A DNA stretch of 15,298 nt, taken from the NCBI GenBank assembly GCA_008501565.1, contig QQUL01000207.1:1-15298 (forward strand), written 5' to 3'. This DNA is from Armatimonadota bacterium. GTDB lineage: Bacteria; Actinomycetota; Acidimicrobiia; Spongiisociales; UBA5794. Position numbers and translations under genes: made by a program. A model generated the notes under the pieces. That model was not told the DNA's origin. It worked only from the letters and a program-made list of their open reading frames with translations, and ran no database searches. Each line of letters begins with the position of its first letter. Position 1 is the first letter of the stretch. Shown one piece after another: positions 7,887-14,672 of the stretch.

Positions 7887-8606
7887 ATGGTTGGCGACAG
7901 TGCTCGGGGAACCACCACACCGACTCCCGTCGGTGATACTCACCGTGCCCTCCATGAGGTGGCTGCCGAGAGAATTCGAACGGCGATCCTCAATGGAACC
8001 CTGTTTCCCGGCGAACGTCTCGTCGAAGACAGGCTCGCCCAGGAACTCAACGTTTCTCGGCATCCGGTGAGAGAGGCGCTTCGCACACTGCAATTGGAGG
8101 GCTTCGTCGACATCGAGCCTCGGCGAGGTGCAACAGTGTCCCGCGTGTCCACGGAGGAGGCAAGCGAGCTATTCGAAGTCCTGTCCGCACTCGATGGCCT
8201 CGCAGCAAGATCGGCTGCAACTTCCCCCGAAACGGGTGAAATCGCAGAAATAGACGCAGTTTTGGCCAGCGCGACGACCATACTTGAAGGATCCACGTCT
8301 CTGTCACCGACTGATTTGGCGGATCTAGCCGATCTGAACAGGCGGTTCCACATTCTCGTCACCCAAGCAGGCAGGAATCGTCAACTGCTTGATACGATCA
8401 CGCCACTGCGCGAGCGTATCCAGTGGATTCAGGCTGCGGTCAATCGACGACGACCCGAGCTGTCATGGTCCGAGCATCGATCGATCCGAGATGCGATCGT
8501 GCGTGGTGACGCAGACAACGCTGAATCGCTTGCGCGCTTCCATATTGAGGCGGCACGGATCACCTATCTGGCCCAGCGATCAAGCGCTGGAGACGGCCGC
8601 CTCTGA
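7887..8606 (+). CDS. GntR-family transcriptional regulator, FCD (FadR) subfamily
   Basis: A 239-residue regulator. The winged helix-turn-helix (~20-85) has LNGTLFPGERLVEDRLAQEL and NVSRHPVREALRTLQLEGFV. The FCD domain (~90-225) contains Asn151/His155, His197 (in SWSEH) and His219 as candidate metal ligands for binding a small acid. ATG at 7887 is preceded by GGAGG with eight-base spacing; the reading frame is open upstream to 7719 but that part is not protein-like. It diverges from the importer and lies 129 bp before the ThDP enzyme on the same strand, so it is well placed to control both. It resembles the regulator at 514-1176, particularly around 'W-[IQ]-x-SWSEH', suggesting related ligands. 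Confidence 0.9.
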   Translation: MVGDSARGTTTPTPVGDTHRALHEVAAERIRTAILNGTLFPGERLVEDRLAQELNVSRHPVREALRTLQLEGFVDIEPRRGATVSRVSTEEASELFEVLSALDGLAARSAATSPETGEIAEIDAVLASATTILEGSTSLSPTDLADLADLNRRFHILVTQAGRNRQLLDTITPLRERIQWIQAAVNRRRPELSWSEHRSIRDAIVRGDADNAESLARFHIEAARITYLAQRSSAGDGRL

Positions 8607-8621
8607 ACTGATGGACATCGG

Positions 8622-8643
8622 CGTCGCGGAGGCCCCCGCGATG
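8622..8643 (+). terminator. Hairpin after the second gntR gene
   Basis: TCGCGG (8624-8629) pairs with CCGCGA (8636-8641) around a 6-base loop, and a G-T and a C-G pair extend it outward to 8622/8643. It begins 16 bases after the GntR stop. It has a strong GC stem but no T-run, so it may only weaken read-through into the ThDP gene. Confidence 0.35.
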
Positions 8644-8684
8644 GCTCACCTTGCGGTTCGCGAGCAACCGTGCTTCAATCAGCA

Positions 8685-8708
8685 GTATTGTATGTTGTAT
8701 CCAATACA
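8685..8708. promoter_or_regulatory. Overlapping inverted repeats upstream of the ThDP enzyme (candidate GntR operator)
   Basis: Two dyads overlap here: GTATTG (8685-8690) with CAATAC (8702-8707), and TGTAT (8696-8700) with ATACA (8704-8708) around CCA. They end 27 bases before the start codon. The GTAT/ATAC half-sites resemble FCD-regulator operators and the GTATAC patch at 7796. The 9-mer TTGTATCCA (8695-8703) recurs exactly in front of kamA (13098-13106). Confidence 0.5.
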
Positions 8709-8735
8709 TCGCCAACACAAGGGAGTGACGGTCTG

Positions 8736-10409
8736 ATGAGTCGCAATGCCGCAACCGACATCGTTGCAGCGCTGGAATCCCACGGCGTTGAGTATGTGTT
8801 CGGAGTTCCTGGTGACACCTCCCTCCCCCTCTACGAAGCGCTCCGACTGAGCAAGTCCATTACGCATGTCATGGCGAGGGACGAGCGCGGAGCGGCCTAC
8901 ATGGCTGAGGTCTACGCAAGGGTCTCGGGTCGACCGGGGGTCTGCGAAGCACCGTCCGGGGCTGGTGCGTTCTATCTCATTCCCGGAGTGGCGGAGGCGT
9001 ATGCGAGCTCGATCGCGATGATCGCACTCACAACGGACGTCCCACTCAAGACCAAGGGCAAGAACGTGCTCACCGAGATGGATCAGGAGAGCTTGTTCGA
9101 TTCGGTGACGAAGTGGAGCGTGCAGCTGCGTCGACCCGATCGCTCTGCCGAAGCCATTCACAAGGCCATGCGCATTGCCACGTCGGGTCGGGCAGGACCT
9201 GTCCACATCTCGCTTCCAGAGGATGTGCTTGCAGCCTCAACCGAGGGGGCTCCCGACCCGACGCGGCCACCACACGTCACGCAGTTCCCTGAGCTGCGAT
9301 CGGGTGCTCCCAAAGCGGACGTGGCCCGTGTCGCACAACTTCTTGGCCGGGCCGAGCGACCTGTGATCGTCGCCGGTGGAGGAACCAGAATCTCAGGTGC
9401 ATGGAACGAATTGACGAAGGTCGCGGAACTCAGCGGCGCCATGGTGGGGACGTCGATCACCGGCAAGGGAAGCATCGACGAACGGCATCCGAACAGCCTC
9501 GGGGTCGTCGGTGGCAATGGCTCAAGACCATTCGCAAACGAGGCCATCGAGAATGCTGATCTCGTCATGTTTGTCGGATGCAAGACCGACTCCGTGACAA
9601 CCATGAAGTGGACCCTCCCTCCGGCCGGACAGGTGCCGATCATCCAGGTCGACATAGATCCCAAGGAGGTTGGAGCGAACTACCCACTCGCGGTAGGCAT
9701 CGCATCCGATGCCATGGCCTTTCTTGCAGACCTCGCCGCTGCCCTCCCAACAGACGAAGCGGTTTCCCCTTGGCTCGACGTTGAGCCTCTGAGAGCAGGA
9801 TGGCTCGACTCGTACCAGGGTCTTTTCGAATCCGACGACATCCCCATCAATCCATACCGGGTCATCGACACACTCAAGCGACTACTCCCTGATGAAGCGC
9901 TCATCGTCGCCGATGCGGGAACCGGCACGCCGTTGACTGCCGCCTTCATCGACAGCGAAAGTGGTCGCGACGTGATCATCCCGAGGGGATTCGGTGGTCT
10001 CGGCTACGCCCTACCGGGGGTCGTGGGCGCTGCCTACGCCAGTCGGAGCAGCCAAGTCGTCGGGATCATGGGAGATGGCTCGTTCGGCATGGCGGCTGGT
10101 GATCTCGAAACGATTTCACGTCTATCCATTCCTGTTCTGTTGATCCAATTCAACAACGCAACATTCGGCTGGATAAAGGCGCTCCAACATCACCTGGCCG
10201 ATGAAAAGTACTTCGGTGTCGATTTCTCAGCCGACACCGACTACGTCGGTATCGCGAAAGCATTCGGAATCGACGGCATCCAGGTGACGGACCCCAACGA
10301 AATCGAACCGGCGATCAAGCAGGGACTCGCGGAACCGAGACCGTTCTTCATCGACATTGTGACCGCAAGCGAGGAGGAGACACCTCCACCGGTCCCTGAC
10401 TGGTTCTAA
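8736..10409 (+). CDS. Thiamine-diphosphate-dependent enzyme of the acetolactate synthase/decarboxylase superfamily
   Basis: A 557-residue three-domain protein. The N-terminal PYR domain (~1-165) has the ThDP-activating Glu50 in RDERGAAYMAE. A central Rossmann-like domain (~190-335) includes RPVIVAGGGTRISGA. The C-terminal PP domain (~370-540) carries the ThDP/Mg motif, starting at GDGS (446-449) and ending at the Asn pair 473-474. Such enzymes cleave or join C-C bonds next to a carbonyl, for example acetolactate synthase, sulfoacetaldehyde acetyltransferase, benzoylformate decarboxylase and oxalyl-CoA decarboxylase. I cannot choose among these; no small regulatory subunit is adjacent, which argues against biosynthetic acetolactate synthase. 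ATG at 8736 has GGGAG ten bases upstream. A GYD-domain gene follows after 61 bp. It probably breaks down a 2-oxo acid or related product of the imported substrate (inference). Confidence 0.88.
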   Translation: MSRNAATDIVAALESHGVEYVFGVPGDTSLPLYEALRLSKSITHVMARDERGAAYMAEVYARVSGRPGVCEAPSGAGAFYLIPGVAEAYASSIAMIALTTDVPLKTKGKNVLTEMDQESLFDSVTKWSVQLRRPDRSAEAIHKAMRIATSGRAGPVHISLPEDVLAASTEGAPDPTRPPHVTQFPELRSGAPKADVARVAQLLGRAERPVIVAGGGTRISGAWNELTKVAELSGAMVGTSITGKGSIDERHPNSLGVVGGNGSRPFANEAIENADLVMFVGCKTDSVTTMKWTLPPAGQVPIIQVDIDPKEVGANYPLAVGIASDAMAFLADLAAALPTDEAVSPWLDVEPLRAGWLDSYQGLFESDDIPINPYRVIDTLKRLLPDEALIVADAGTGTPLTAAFIDSESGRDVIIPRGFGGLGYALPGVVGAAYASRSSQVVGIMGDGSFGMAAGDLETISRLSIPVLLIQFNNATFGWIKALQHHLADEKYFGVDFSADTDYVGIAKAFGIDGIQVTDPNEIEPAIKQGLAEPRPFFIDIVTASEEETPPPVPDWF

Positions 10410-10470
10410 TGGACCACTGGTTGTACGAGCCGTGCGATGGCAGCCCATCGGCGACGTGAAAAGGAGCGAC

Positions 10471-10773
10471 ATGCAAAAGTACATCTACCTGATGAACTGG
10501 ACAGACCAGGGGGCGAAGGACACGACGAACAGCGTCCACCGTGCCACCGCAGCGATCGACACCATGCAGACGTTCGGTGCCAGGATCTACGAGGCATACT
10601 GGACGACCGGACCGTACGACCTCGTCTTCATGGCTGAGGTACCCGACGCTGAGACCGCCCATGTGGTGAAGCTGGCTCTCGCACGGAACGGCAACGTTCG
10701 CGCACACGCCATGCGTGCCTTTGATCGGGCTGACATGATCAAGATCGCCGAACTCGTTGCCGCCGAGGATTAG
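10471..10773 (+). CDS. Small GYD-domain protein
   Basis: A 100-residue soluble protein with the GYD-domain pattern: MQKYIYLMNWTDQG at the start (beta strand and turn), a helix with HRATAAIDTMQTFGA, then IYEAYWTTGPYDLVFMAEVPD (39-59), which holds the G-x-YD signature. These are ferredoxin-like alpha/beta proteins of undetermined biochemical role, often next to metabolic genes. I chose ATG at 10471 because AAAAGGAG lies four bases upstream; an open extension to 10432 has no such site. It probably shares an mRNA with the ThDP enzyme, and may assist that enzyme or act on its product, but nothing in the sequence proves it. It has no membrane segment or signal peptide. Confidence 0.83.
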   Translation: MQKYIYLMNWTDQGAKDTTNSVHRATAAIDTMQTFGARIYEAYWTTGPYDLVFMAEVPDAETAHVVKLALARNGNVRAHAMRAFDRADMIKIAELVAAED

Positions 10774-10809
10774 TCCGGCTGAGCGCAGATCCCCTCAACC
10801 TCGCCTGTA

Positions 10810-10829
10810 CTCACCAGAGCTTTGGTGAG
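10810..10829. terminator. Hairpin between convergent GYD and amidase genes
   Basis: CTCACCA (10810-10816) and TGGTGAG (10823-10829) form a perfect 7-bp stem with a 6-base loop. It sits midway in the 83-bp gap between two convergent genes, where a bidirectional terminator is expected. Neither side has a clear T-run, so efficiency may be modest. Confidence 0.55.
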
Positions 10830-10856
10830 CTGGGGAGTCCTGGCAGGCCAGCATAT

Positions 10857-12221
10857 CTATGAGGACCCTTCGAGCGAGGGTCGCAGAGTGTGAAAGTCGG
10901 TGACTTTCTGAAACAGGAGTCCGATCGAAAGCACCGTCTGCTCGTCTCTTCCGATGATCTGAATCCCAAGTGGCATTCCGTTCGCTGACAGACCACACGG
11001 AACCGATAGAGCAGCGAGGCCCGTGTAACTCACCGGTGCCGTTGTCTGGAGAAGTCGCATCGTGTTCTCCGTGATCCCTGCTCCCTCCGAGCTCTTGATC
11101 GACGCCGCGTGTGGTGCCTCGATGGACACAGTGGGCAGGATCAGCGCGTCGAGACCATGAAGGCTCGATCGGAATCGTGCCGCAAGATCATCGAGCTCCC
11201 GATGGGCAAGAATCAGTTCCGCTCCGCTGATGGTGGCCGCACGTTCGAAGTACCTCTGTAGCTCCGGCGAGTAGGAGTCAAGGCGGGATGGATACCACCC
11301 GGCATCGGTGTGCTCTGCCAGGAACTCCGACAGCACCACCTTCGTTCGGCTCGCATTCCATTCCTCGAACTTCGGAAGGTTGCCTTCCCGTCGTGTGCAG
11401 CCGGCGTTCGCAAGTTCGGCGACCGCCGCCTCGTACGTAGCAACGACGTCACGATCAAAAGGTCCAAGAGACTCCAGATCGGCCACGGCGGCGATCCCGA
11501 TTGTTCGTGGGTCGGCAGCTTCGACGAGGGGAGCCCCAACGAGTGCAGACCACATGTGAGCGACTCCGGCCGCCGACCGCGCCATGGGCCCAACCGTGTC
11601 ATGTGTCCGAGAGAAAGGAACTGTCCTGGCCAGCGAGATTGCCCCCACAAGAGGACGCAATCCGCTGATCCCACACAGCGCAGCGGGGATGCGCACGGAC
11701 CCACCGCTGTCGGATCCGAGGGCACCGAGGCATTCACCCGCAGCAACGGCAGCGGCAGAGCCGCCACTCGAGCCACCAGCGATTCGATCGGTGTCCCACG
11801 GGTTGCGGGTCGGCGGTGTCTCGCATCCGTACGCGAACTCGTGGGTGGTCGTCTTGCCGAGCACCACGGTGCCCGCATTCCCAAGCGCCTCAACAGCGGG
11901 TGCATTGCCGTTGGCTGGCACCGCATCGGCGAGAACGCCCGACCCGGCCCGTGTGCGAAGTCCCTCAACATCCATGACATCTTTGATGCCGACAGGAATG
12001 CCATGGAGCGGGCCTCGATCATCCGGTAGGCACTCATCAAGGAAAGCGGCACGCTCGCGAGCTGCCTCGGTCCCTCGTTCGGCGAAGGCGTGGATCATCG
12101 GCTCCACCTGCTCGATACGCCCCAAGCAGGAATCCGTGAACTCCGATGCTGTGGCGGTTCCATCGCCAATCACGGCGCGAGCGTCTTCCAGCGTCAGATC
12201 CCACAGTTCGTCCGATTGCAT
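10857..12221 (-). CDS. Amidase-signature family hydrolase
   Basis: A 454-residue enzyme of the amidase signature family, which hydrolyses C-N amide bonds with a Ser-cisSer-Lys triad. I see Lys80 (in GIPVGIKDV), the Gly/Ser-rich GGSSGGSAAAVAAG (149-162) with cis-Ser151, and nucleophile Ser175 in GSDSGGSVRIPA. The spacing fits the family. Length is normal for a stand-alone amidase. GatA is less likely because no gatC or gatB is next to it and no GatA-specific features stand out. The ATG is preceded by GGGAGG, five bases away. It starts 21 bp after the RpiR-type regulator's stop on the same strand, so the two are probably co-transcribed. Substrate unknown; amides, ureido compounds or N-acyl amines are all possible. 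Confidence 0.92.
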   Translation of the reverse strand: MQSDELWDLTLEDARAVIGDGTATASEFTDSCLGRIEQVEPMIHAFAERGTEAARERAAFLDECLPDDRGPLHGIPVGIKDVMDVEGLRTRAGSGVLADAVPANGNAPAVEALGNAGTVVLGKTTTHEFAYGCETPPTRNPWDTDRIAGGSSGGSAAAVAAGECLGALGSDSGGSVRIPAALCGISGLRPLVGAISLARTVPFSRTHDTVGPMARSAAGVAHMWSALVGAPLVEAADPRTIGIAAVADLESLGPFDRDVVATYEAAVAELANAGCTRREGNLPKFEEWNASRTKVVLSEFLAEHTDAGWYPSRLDSYSPELQRYFERAATISGAELILAHRELDDLAARFRSSLHGLDALILPTVSIEAPHAASIKSSEGAGITENTMRLLQTTAPVSYTGLAALSVPCGLSANGMPLGIQIIGRDEQTVLSIGLLFQKVTDFHTLRPSLEGSS

Positions 12222-12242
12222 TCCTACCTCCCGATTGCCGTG

Positions 12243-13088
12243 TCAGTCCAAGAACGTTGACGTTGCATCCCAGACCGCTTCCGTCCGATCGATACTGAAG
12301 ACCGCCTCGGATCCCATCGCTGACGAGACACCGGCGACAAGGATCTCCGCGGCTGCAACCGCCGGTACGGAACTGTCGAACGGCCCCATGGCGGGCACCG
12401 TCACGTCGCACCACCCATCCGCCATCGCTGCGTACGGTGAGAGCGCACCATCCGTTATTGCAACCACAGCGACACCCTGGGACTTGAGATAGGTCATTGC
12501 ATCGAACGTTCGTCGACGATATCGATGGAAGTCGAACACAACCGCGGTATCGCCGGGCGCGGCGTGGGCCAACTGACCGCCTGCCCAGTGGTCTTCGACG
12601 GACACGACGTCCTTACCGAGCATCTTCAGTCCACTCGAAAGAACGTGTGCGCCCGCCTTGGACGTCTCGCCGGAGCATACGAACACCGTGCGTGCCGAGA
12701 CGATCGGAGCGACGAGAAGCTCAGTGCGCTCGTCGGTGAGATGTTGGAAGAGCTGTTCGAGGGCAGCAAGGAGTTCGATCCGTACTTTCGATGCCGCAGG
12801 GCTGCGCGTCCGGATGCGCTCGCTCGGCCTCGTGATCGTGTGAGCAAGTCTCGCCTGCGTGTGAGCCTGAAGCTCTGAGTACCCCTCGAATCCGAGGGTT
12901 CTGGCGAACCGCACCACCGTTGGGCGGCTCACGCCAACCAAGCGTGCAAAGTCGGCAACCGTGCCGAAGGCCACGATCGTTGGGTCCTCGAGAACGGCAC
13001 GTGCAAGTCGGTGTTCGCTCGGTGTCAGCTGATCATTGACTGCAGCGACGAGGTCGGCGAGAGATTCGGGTGGTAACACGATGTTCAT
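12243..13088 (-). CDS. RpiR/MurR-family transcriptional regulator (HTH_6 + SIS domains)
   Basis: A 281-residue regulator. The N-terminal HTH_6 domain (~1-77) has 'LTPSEHRLARAVLEDP', 'VADFARLVGVSRPTVVRFARTLGFEGYSELQ'. The C-terminal SIS domain (~120-255), which usually binds a phosphosugar or related anion, has VFVCSGETSKAGAHVLSSGLK, VVSVEDHWAGG, GDTAVVFDFHRYRRRT and VVAITDGALSPYAA. The start at 13088 fits the usual N-terminus. No Shine-Dalgarno is visible; a TACAAT -10-like box ends eight bases before the ATG, so the mRNA may be leaderless. It diverges from kamA over a repeat-rich 97-bp gap and precedes the amidase, so it probably controls one or both. The effector is not deducible; SIS regulators outside sugar metabolism exist. 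Confidence 0.9.
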   Translation of the reverse strand: MNIVLPPESLADLVAAVNDQLTPSEHRLARAVLEDPTIVAFGTVADFARLVGVSRPTVVRFARTLGFEGYSELQAHTQARLAHTITRPSERIRTRSPAASKVRIELLAALEQLFQHLTDERTELLVAPIVSARTVFVCSGETSKAGAHVLSSGLKMLGKDVVSVEDHWAGGQLAHAAPGDTAVVFDFHRYRRRTFDAMTYLKSQGVAVVAITDGALSPYAAMADGWCDVTVPAMGPFDSSVPAVAAAEILVAGVSSAMGSEAVFSIDRTEAVWDATSTFLD

Positions 13089-13142
13089 TGTGTTACATTG
13101 TATCCATTCTGATATTCGTTTTGCTACAACCTTTGCTACAAC
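13086..13142. promoter_or_regulatory. Divergent rpiR/kamA control region with two sets of direct repeats
   Basis: CATTGT occurs at 13086-13091 and 13096-13101 (period 10), the first copy overlapping the rpiR start codon. TTTGCTACAAC occurs at 13120-13130 and 13132-13142 (period 12). A possible kamA promoter is TTGTGT (13088-13093), 17 bases, GATATT (13111-13116), placing the second repeat pair near the transcript start. On the minus strand TACAAT (13102-13097) could be the rpiR -10 box. TTGTATCCA at 13098-13106 is shared with the region before the ThDP enzyme. Tandem near-helical repeats suit a regulator such as the adjacent RpiR protein. Confidence 0.55.
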
Positions 13143-13185
13143 ACACAGATCGACACTGTTCGGATCGAAACAGGGAGAGCCCGCA

Positions 13186-14649
13186 ATGACCACAGACATT
13201 CTCAGCAAGCGAGAAAAGTACCAGCCTTCGGAACGGGAACAGGCATATCTCGACGGGGTCGTCAACCCGAAGTACGACCGCCAGATCATCAACGGGCTCG
13301 ATCCGTTCTTCGAGGATCGTGCTCCCACCGACATGGCGGACTTCTACAGCGAGACCGAGATCACCGACCTTCTCCAGGTTCGGGGAACTGATCGGGACGT
13401 CGAGTCCCGGATGCCGGTCAAGATGACACGCCACTACTTCGAGCTCGCCAAGAAGAGCAAGAACCTTCAAAAGATCGTCAAGGCGAGCACCGACGAAACG
13501 CTCAACCTTCAGGGATCCGAAGATCCAGGTTTCCAGATGGACTACAGCCCCGTCGAAGGACTCCTCCACAAGTACGAGATGGGCCTCATGTATGTCATCT
13601 CGACCTGCTCGGCGCACTGCCGGTTCTGCTATCGCGAGGAGCTGATCGCCCGCAAGGAGATTGAGCGTCAGGACGGGACGGTCGCCAAGAAGGGTCTCGC
13701 TCAGATCAAGGACATCACCGACTACATCAAGGCACACAACGCCACGGTCACCGACAACGGCGGGATCCACCCCGACTCTGGTCGTGAGAAGCTGCGAGAG
13801 ATCCTGCTCTCGGGTGGCGATCCGATGGTGCTTCCGAATTCGAAGCTTGCCGCCTGGTTTGCGGCTCTCGCCGAGGCCGGTGTCGAGTCCATCCGTCTCG
13901 GAACCAAGGAGATGGCGTTCTACCCCGACCGGTTCGACGAGGCGTTCCTCGATGTCCTCGACCGCTTCCATGAGACATATCCCGATGTTGGGTTCAGACT
14001 CATGGTGCACTTCAACCACCCGGACGAGTTCCTTCTTAAGGACGATGACGGCAACTACATCGAGGAGGACAACGGAACGCTCAAGTGGCATCCAGCAACC
14101 AAGCGTGCGGTCGACGCGGTTGTCGGACGCGGCTGGCTCAATGTGGAGAATCAGGCACCGATCATCAAGGGAGTCAATGATGACCCCGACGCCTTGAGGA
14201 TCATGCAGCGTGCCCTGTACCGGGTTGGGGTGGGCAACCACTACTTCTTCTGTGGACGTGACATCGTTGCCTACCGTGCGTTCAATGTTCCGATCGAGAC
14301 AGCCTGGAACATCCTCAATGAGTCCCAGAAGGGGCTCTCGGGGGTGGAGACACATGCCCGGTTGTCCATCACGCATTACAAGGGCAAGACGGAGGTTGCG
14401 GCTGTAACGAACGAGCCGATCCCGGGTCTCGCTGGTTCCGAGAACGGAGTGCTGATCTTCAAGATCCTGCGCAACGCGGCTGACGCACCCGATCGAGGGA
14501 AGGTCTGTATCGTTGGTCGGAATCCGGAGGCGATCTGGTTCGACGACTATGAGGATCGTGTGTTGTTCGACGAGGCGGGCCTCTATGACTACACCCGTGT
14601 CGAGAAGAAGCCGGTCGAGGTTCCTGTCGCGATCTCAGTCGGCAGCTGA
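13186..14649 (+). CDS. kamA: KamA-family radical SAM / PLP 2,3-aminomutase, divergent
   Basis: A 487-residue member of the lysine 2,3-aminomutase family, longer than the classical ~416 residues. The radical-SAM cluster motif is CSAHCRFC (Cys141, 145, 148), followed by Arg150, the position of the substrate-carboxylate Arg of the clostridial enzyme. Other family blocks: ILLSGGDPMVLP (206-217), MVHFNHPDE (273-281), NQAPIIKGVND (322-332) and NHYFFCGRD (351-359). The PLP-binding Lys is probably Lys401 (in YKGKTEV). The two aspartates that bind the lysine epsilon-amino group (Asp293 and Asp330 in the clostridial enzyme) are not seen by hand alignment: the first falls on Arg358, next to Asp359, and the second near Ile395/Thr396. 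The substrate may therefore not be lysine. ATG at 13186 has GGGAG eight bases upstream. No ablB acetyltransferase adjoins, so N-acetyl-beta-lysine osmolyte synthesis is unlikely. A CoA-transferase subunit follows after 23 bp. Confidence 0.88.
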   Translation: MTTDILSKREKYQPSEREQAYLDGVVNPKYDRQIINGLDPFFEDRAPTDMADFYSETEITDLLQVRGTDRDVESRMPVKMTRHYFELAKKSKNLQKIVKASTDETLNLQGSEDPGFQMDYSPVEGLLHKYEMGLMYVISTCSAHCRFCYREELIARKEIERQDGTVAKKGLAQIKDITDYIKAHNATVTDNGGIHPDSGREKLREILLSGGDPMVLPNSKLAAWFAALAEAGVESIRLGTKEMAFYPDRFDEAFLDVLDRFHETYPDVGFRLMVHFNHPDEFLLKDDDGNYIEEDNGTLKWHPATKRAVDAVVGRGWLNVENQAPIIKGVNDDPDALRIMQRALYRVGVGNHYFFCGRDIVAYRAFNVPIETAWNILNESQKGLSGVETHARLSITHYKGKTEVAAVTNEPIPGLAGSENGVLIFKILRNAADAPDRGKVCIVGRNPEAIWFDDYEDRVLFDEAGLYDYTRVEKKPVEVPVAISVGS

Positions 14650-14672
14650 CACGACGCGAAAGGCACAGCCCA

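Noticed and set aside
8736..10409. ThDP enzyme as biosynthetic acetolactate synthase (IlvB)
   Set aside because: There is no small regulatory subunit or ilvC next to it, and the neighbours are an importer, catabolic-type regulators and a GYD gene; the cofactor motifs alone do not settle substrate.
10857..12221. Amidase as GatA of the tRNA amidotransferase
   Set aside because: It is co-transcribed with an RpiR regulator and lacks neighbouring gatC/gatB; a general amidase-signature hydrolase fits better.
13086..13142. Short repeats as the start of a CRISPR or satellite array
   Set aside because: There are only two copies of each unit, with periods of 10 and 12 bp and no spacers; regulator binding sites are the simpler reading.
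13089..13334. N-terminal extension of the RpiR regulator up to 13334
   Set aside because: The extra 82 codons overlap the kamA start and control repeats, look non-protein-like, and the family N-terminus begins at 13088.
13093..14376. A 427-codon open frame on the minus strand opposite kamA
   Set aside because: It lies wholly antisense to a motif-rich gene, has no ribosome site or family motif, and is Val/Leu/Glu-rich as expected of a shadow frame in GC-rich coding DNA.
13186..14649. kamA as AblA of N-acetyl-beta-lysine osmolyte synthesis
   Set aside because: No AblB-type acetyltransferase is adjacent, the next gene is a CoA-transferase, and the lysine-binding aspartates appear to be missing.
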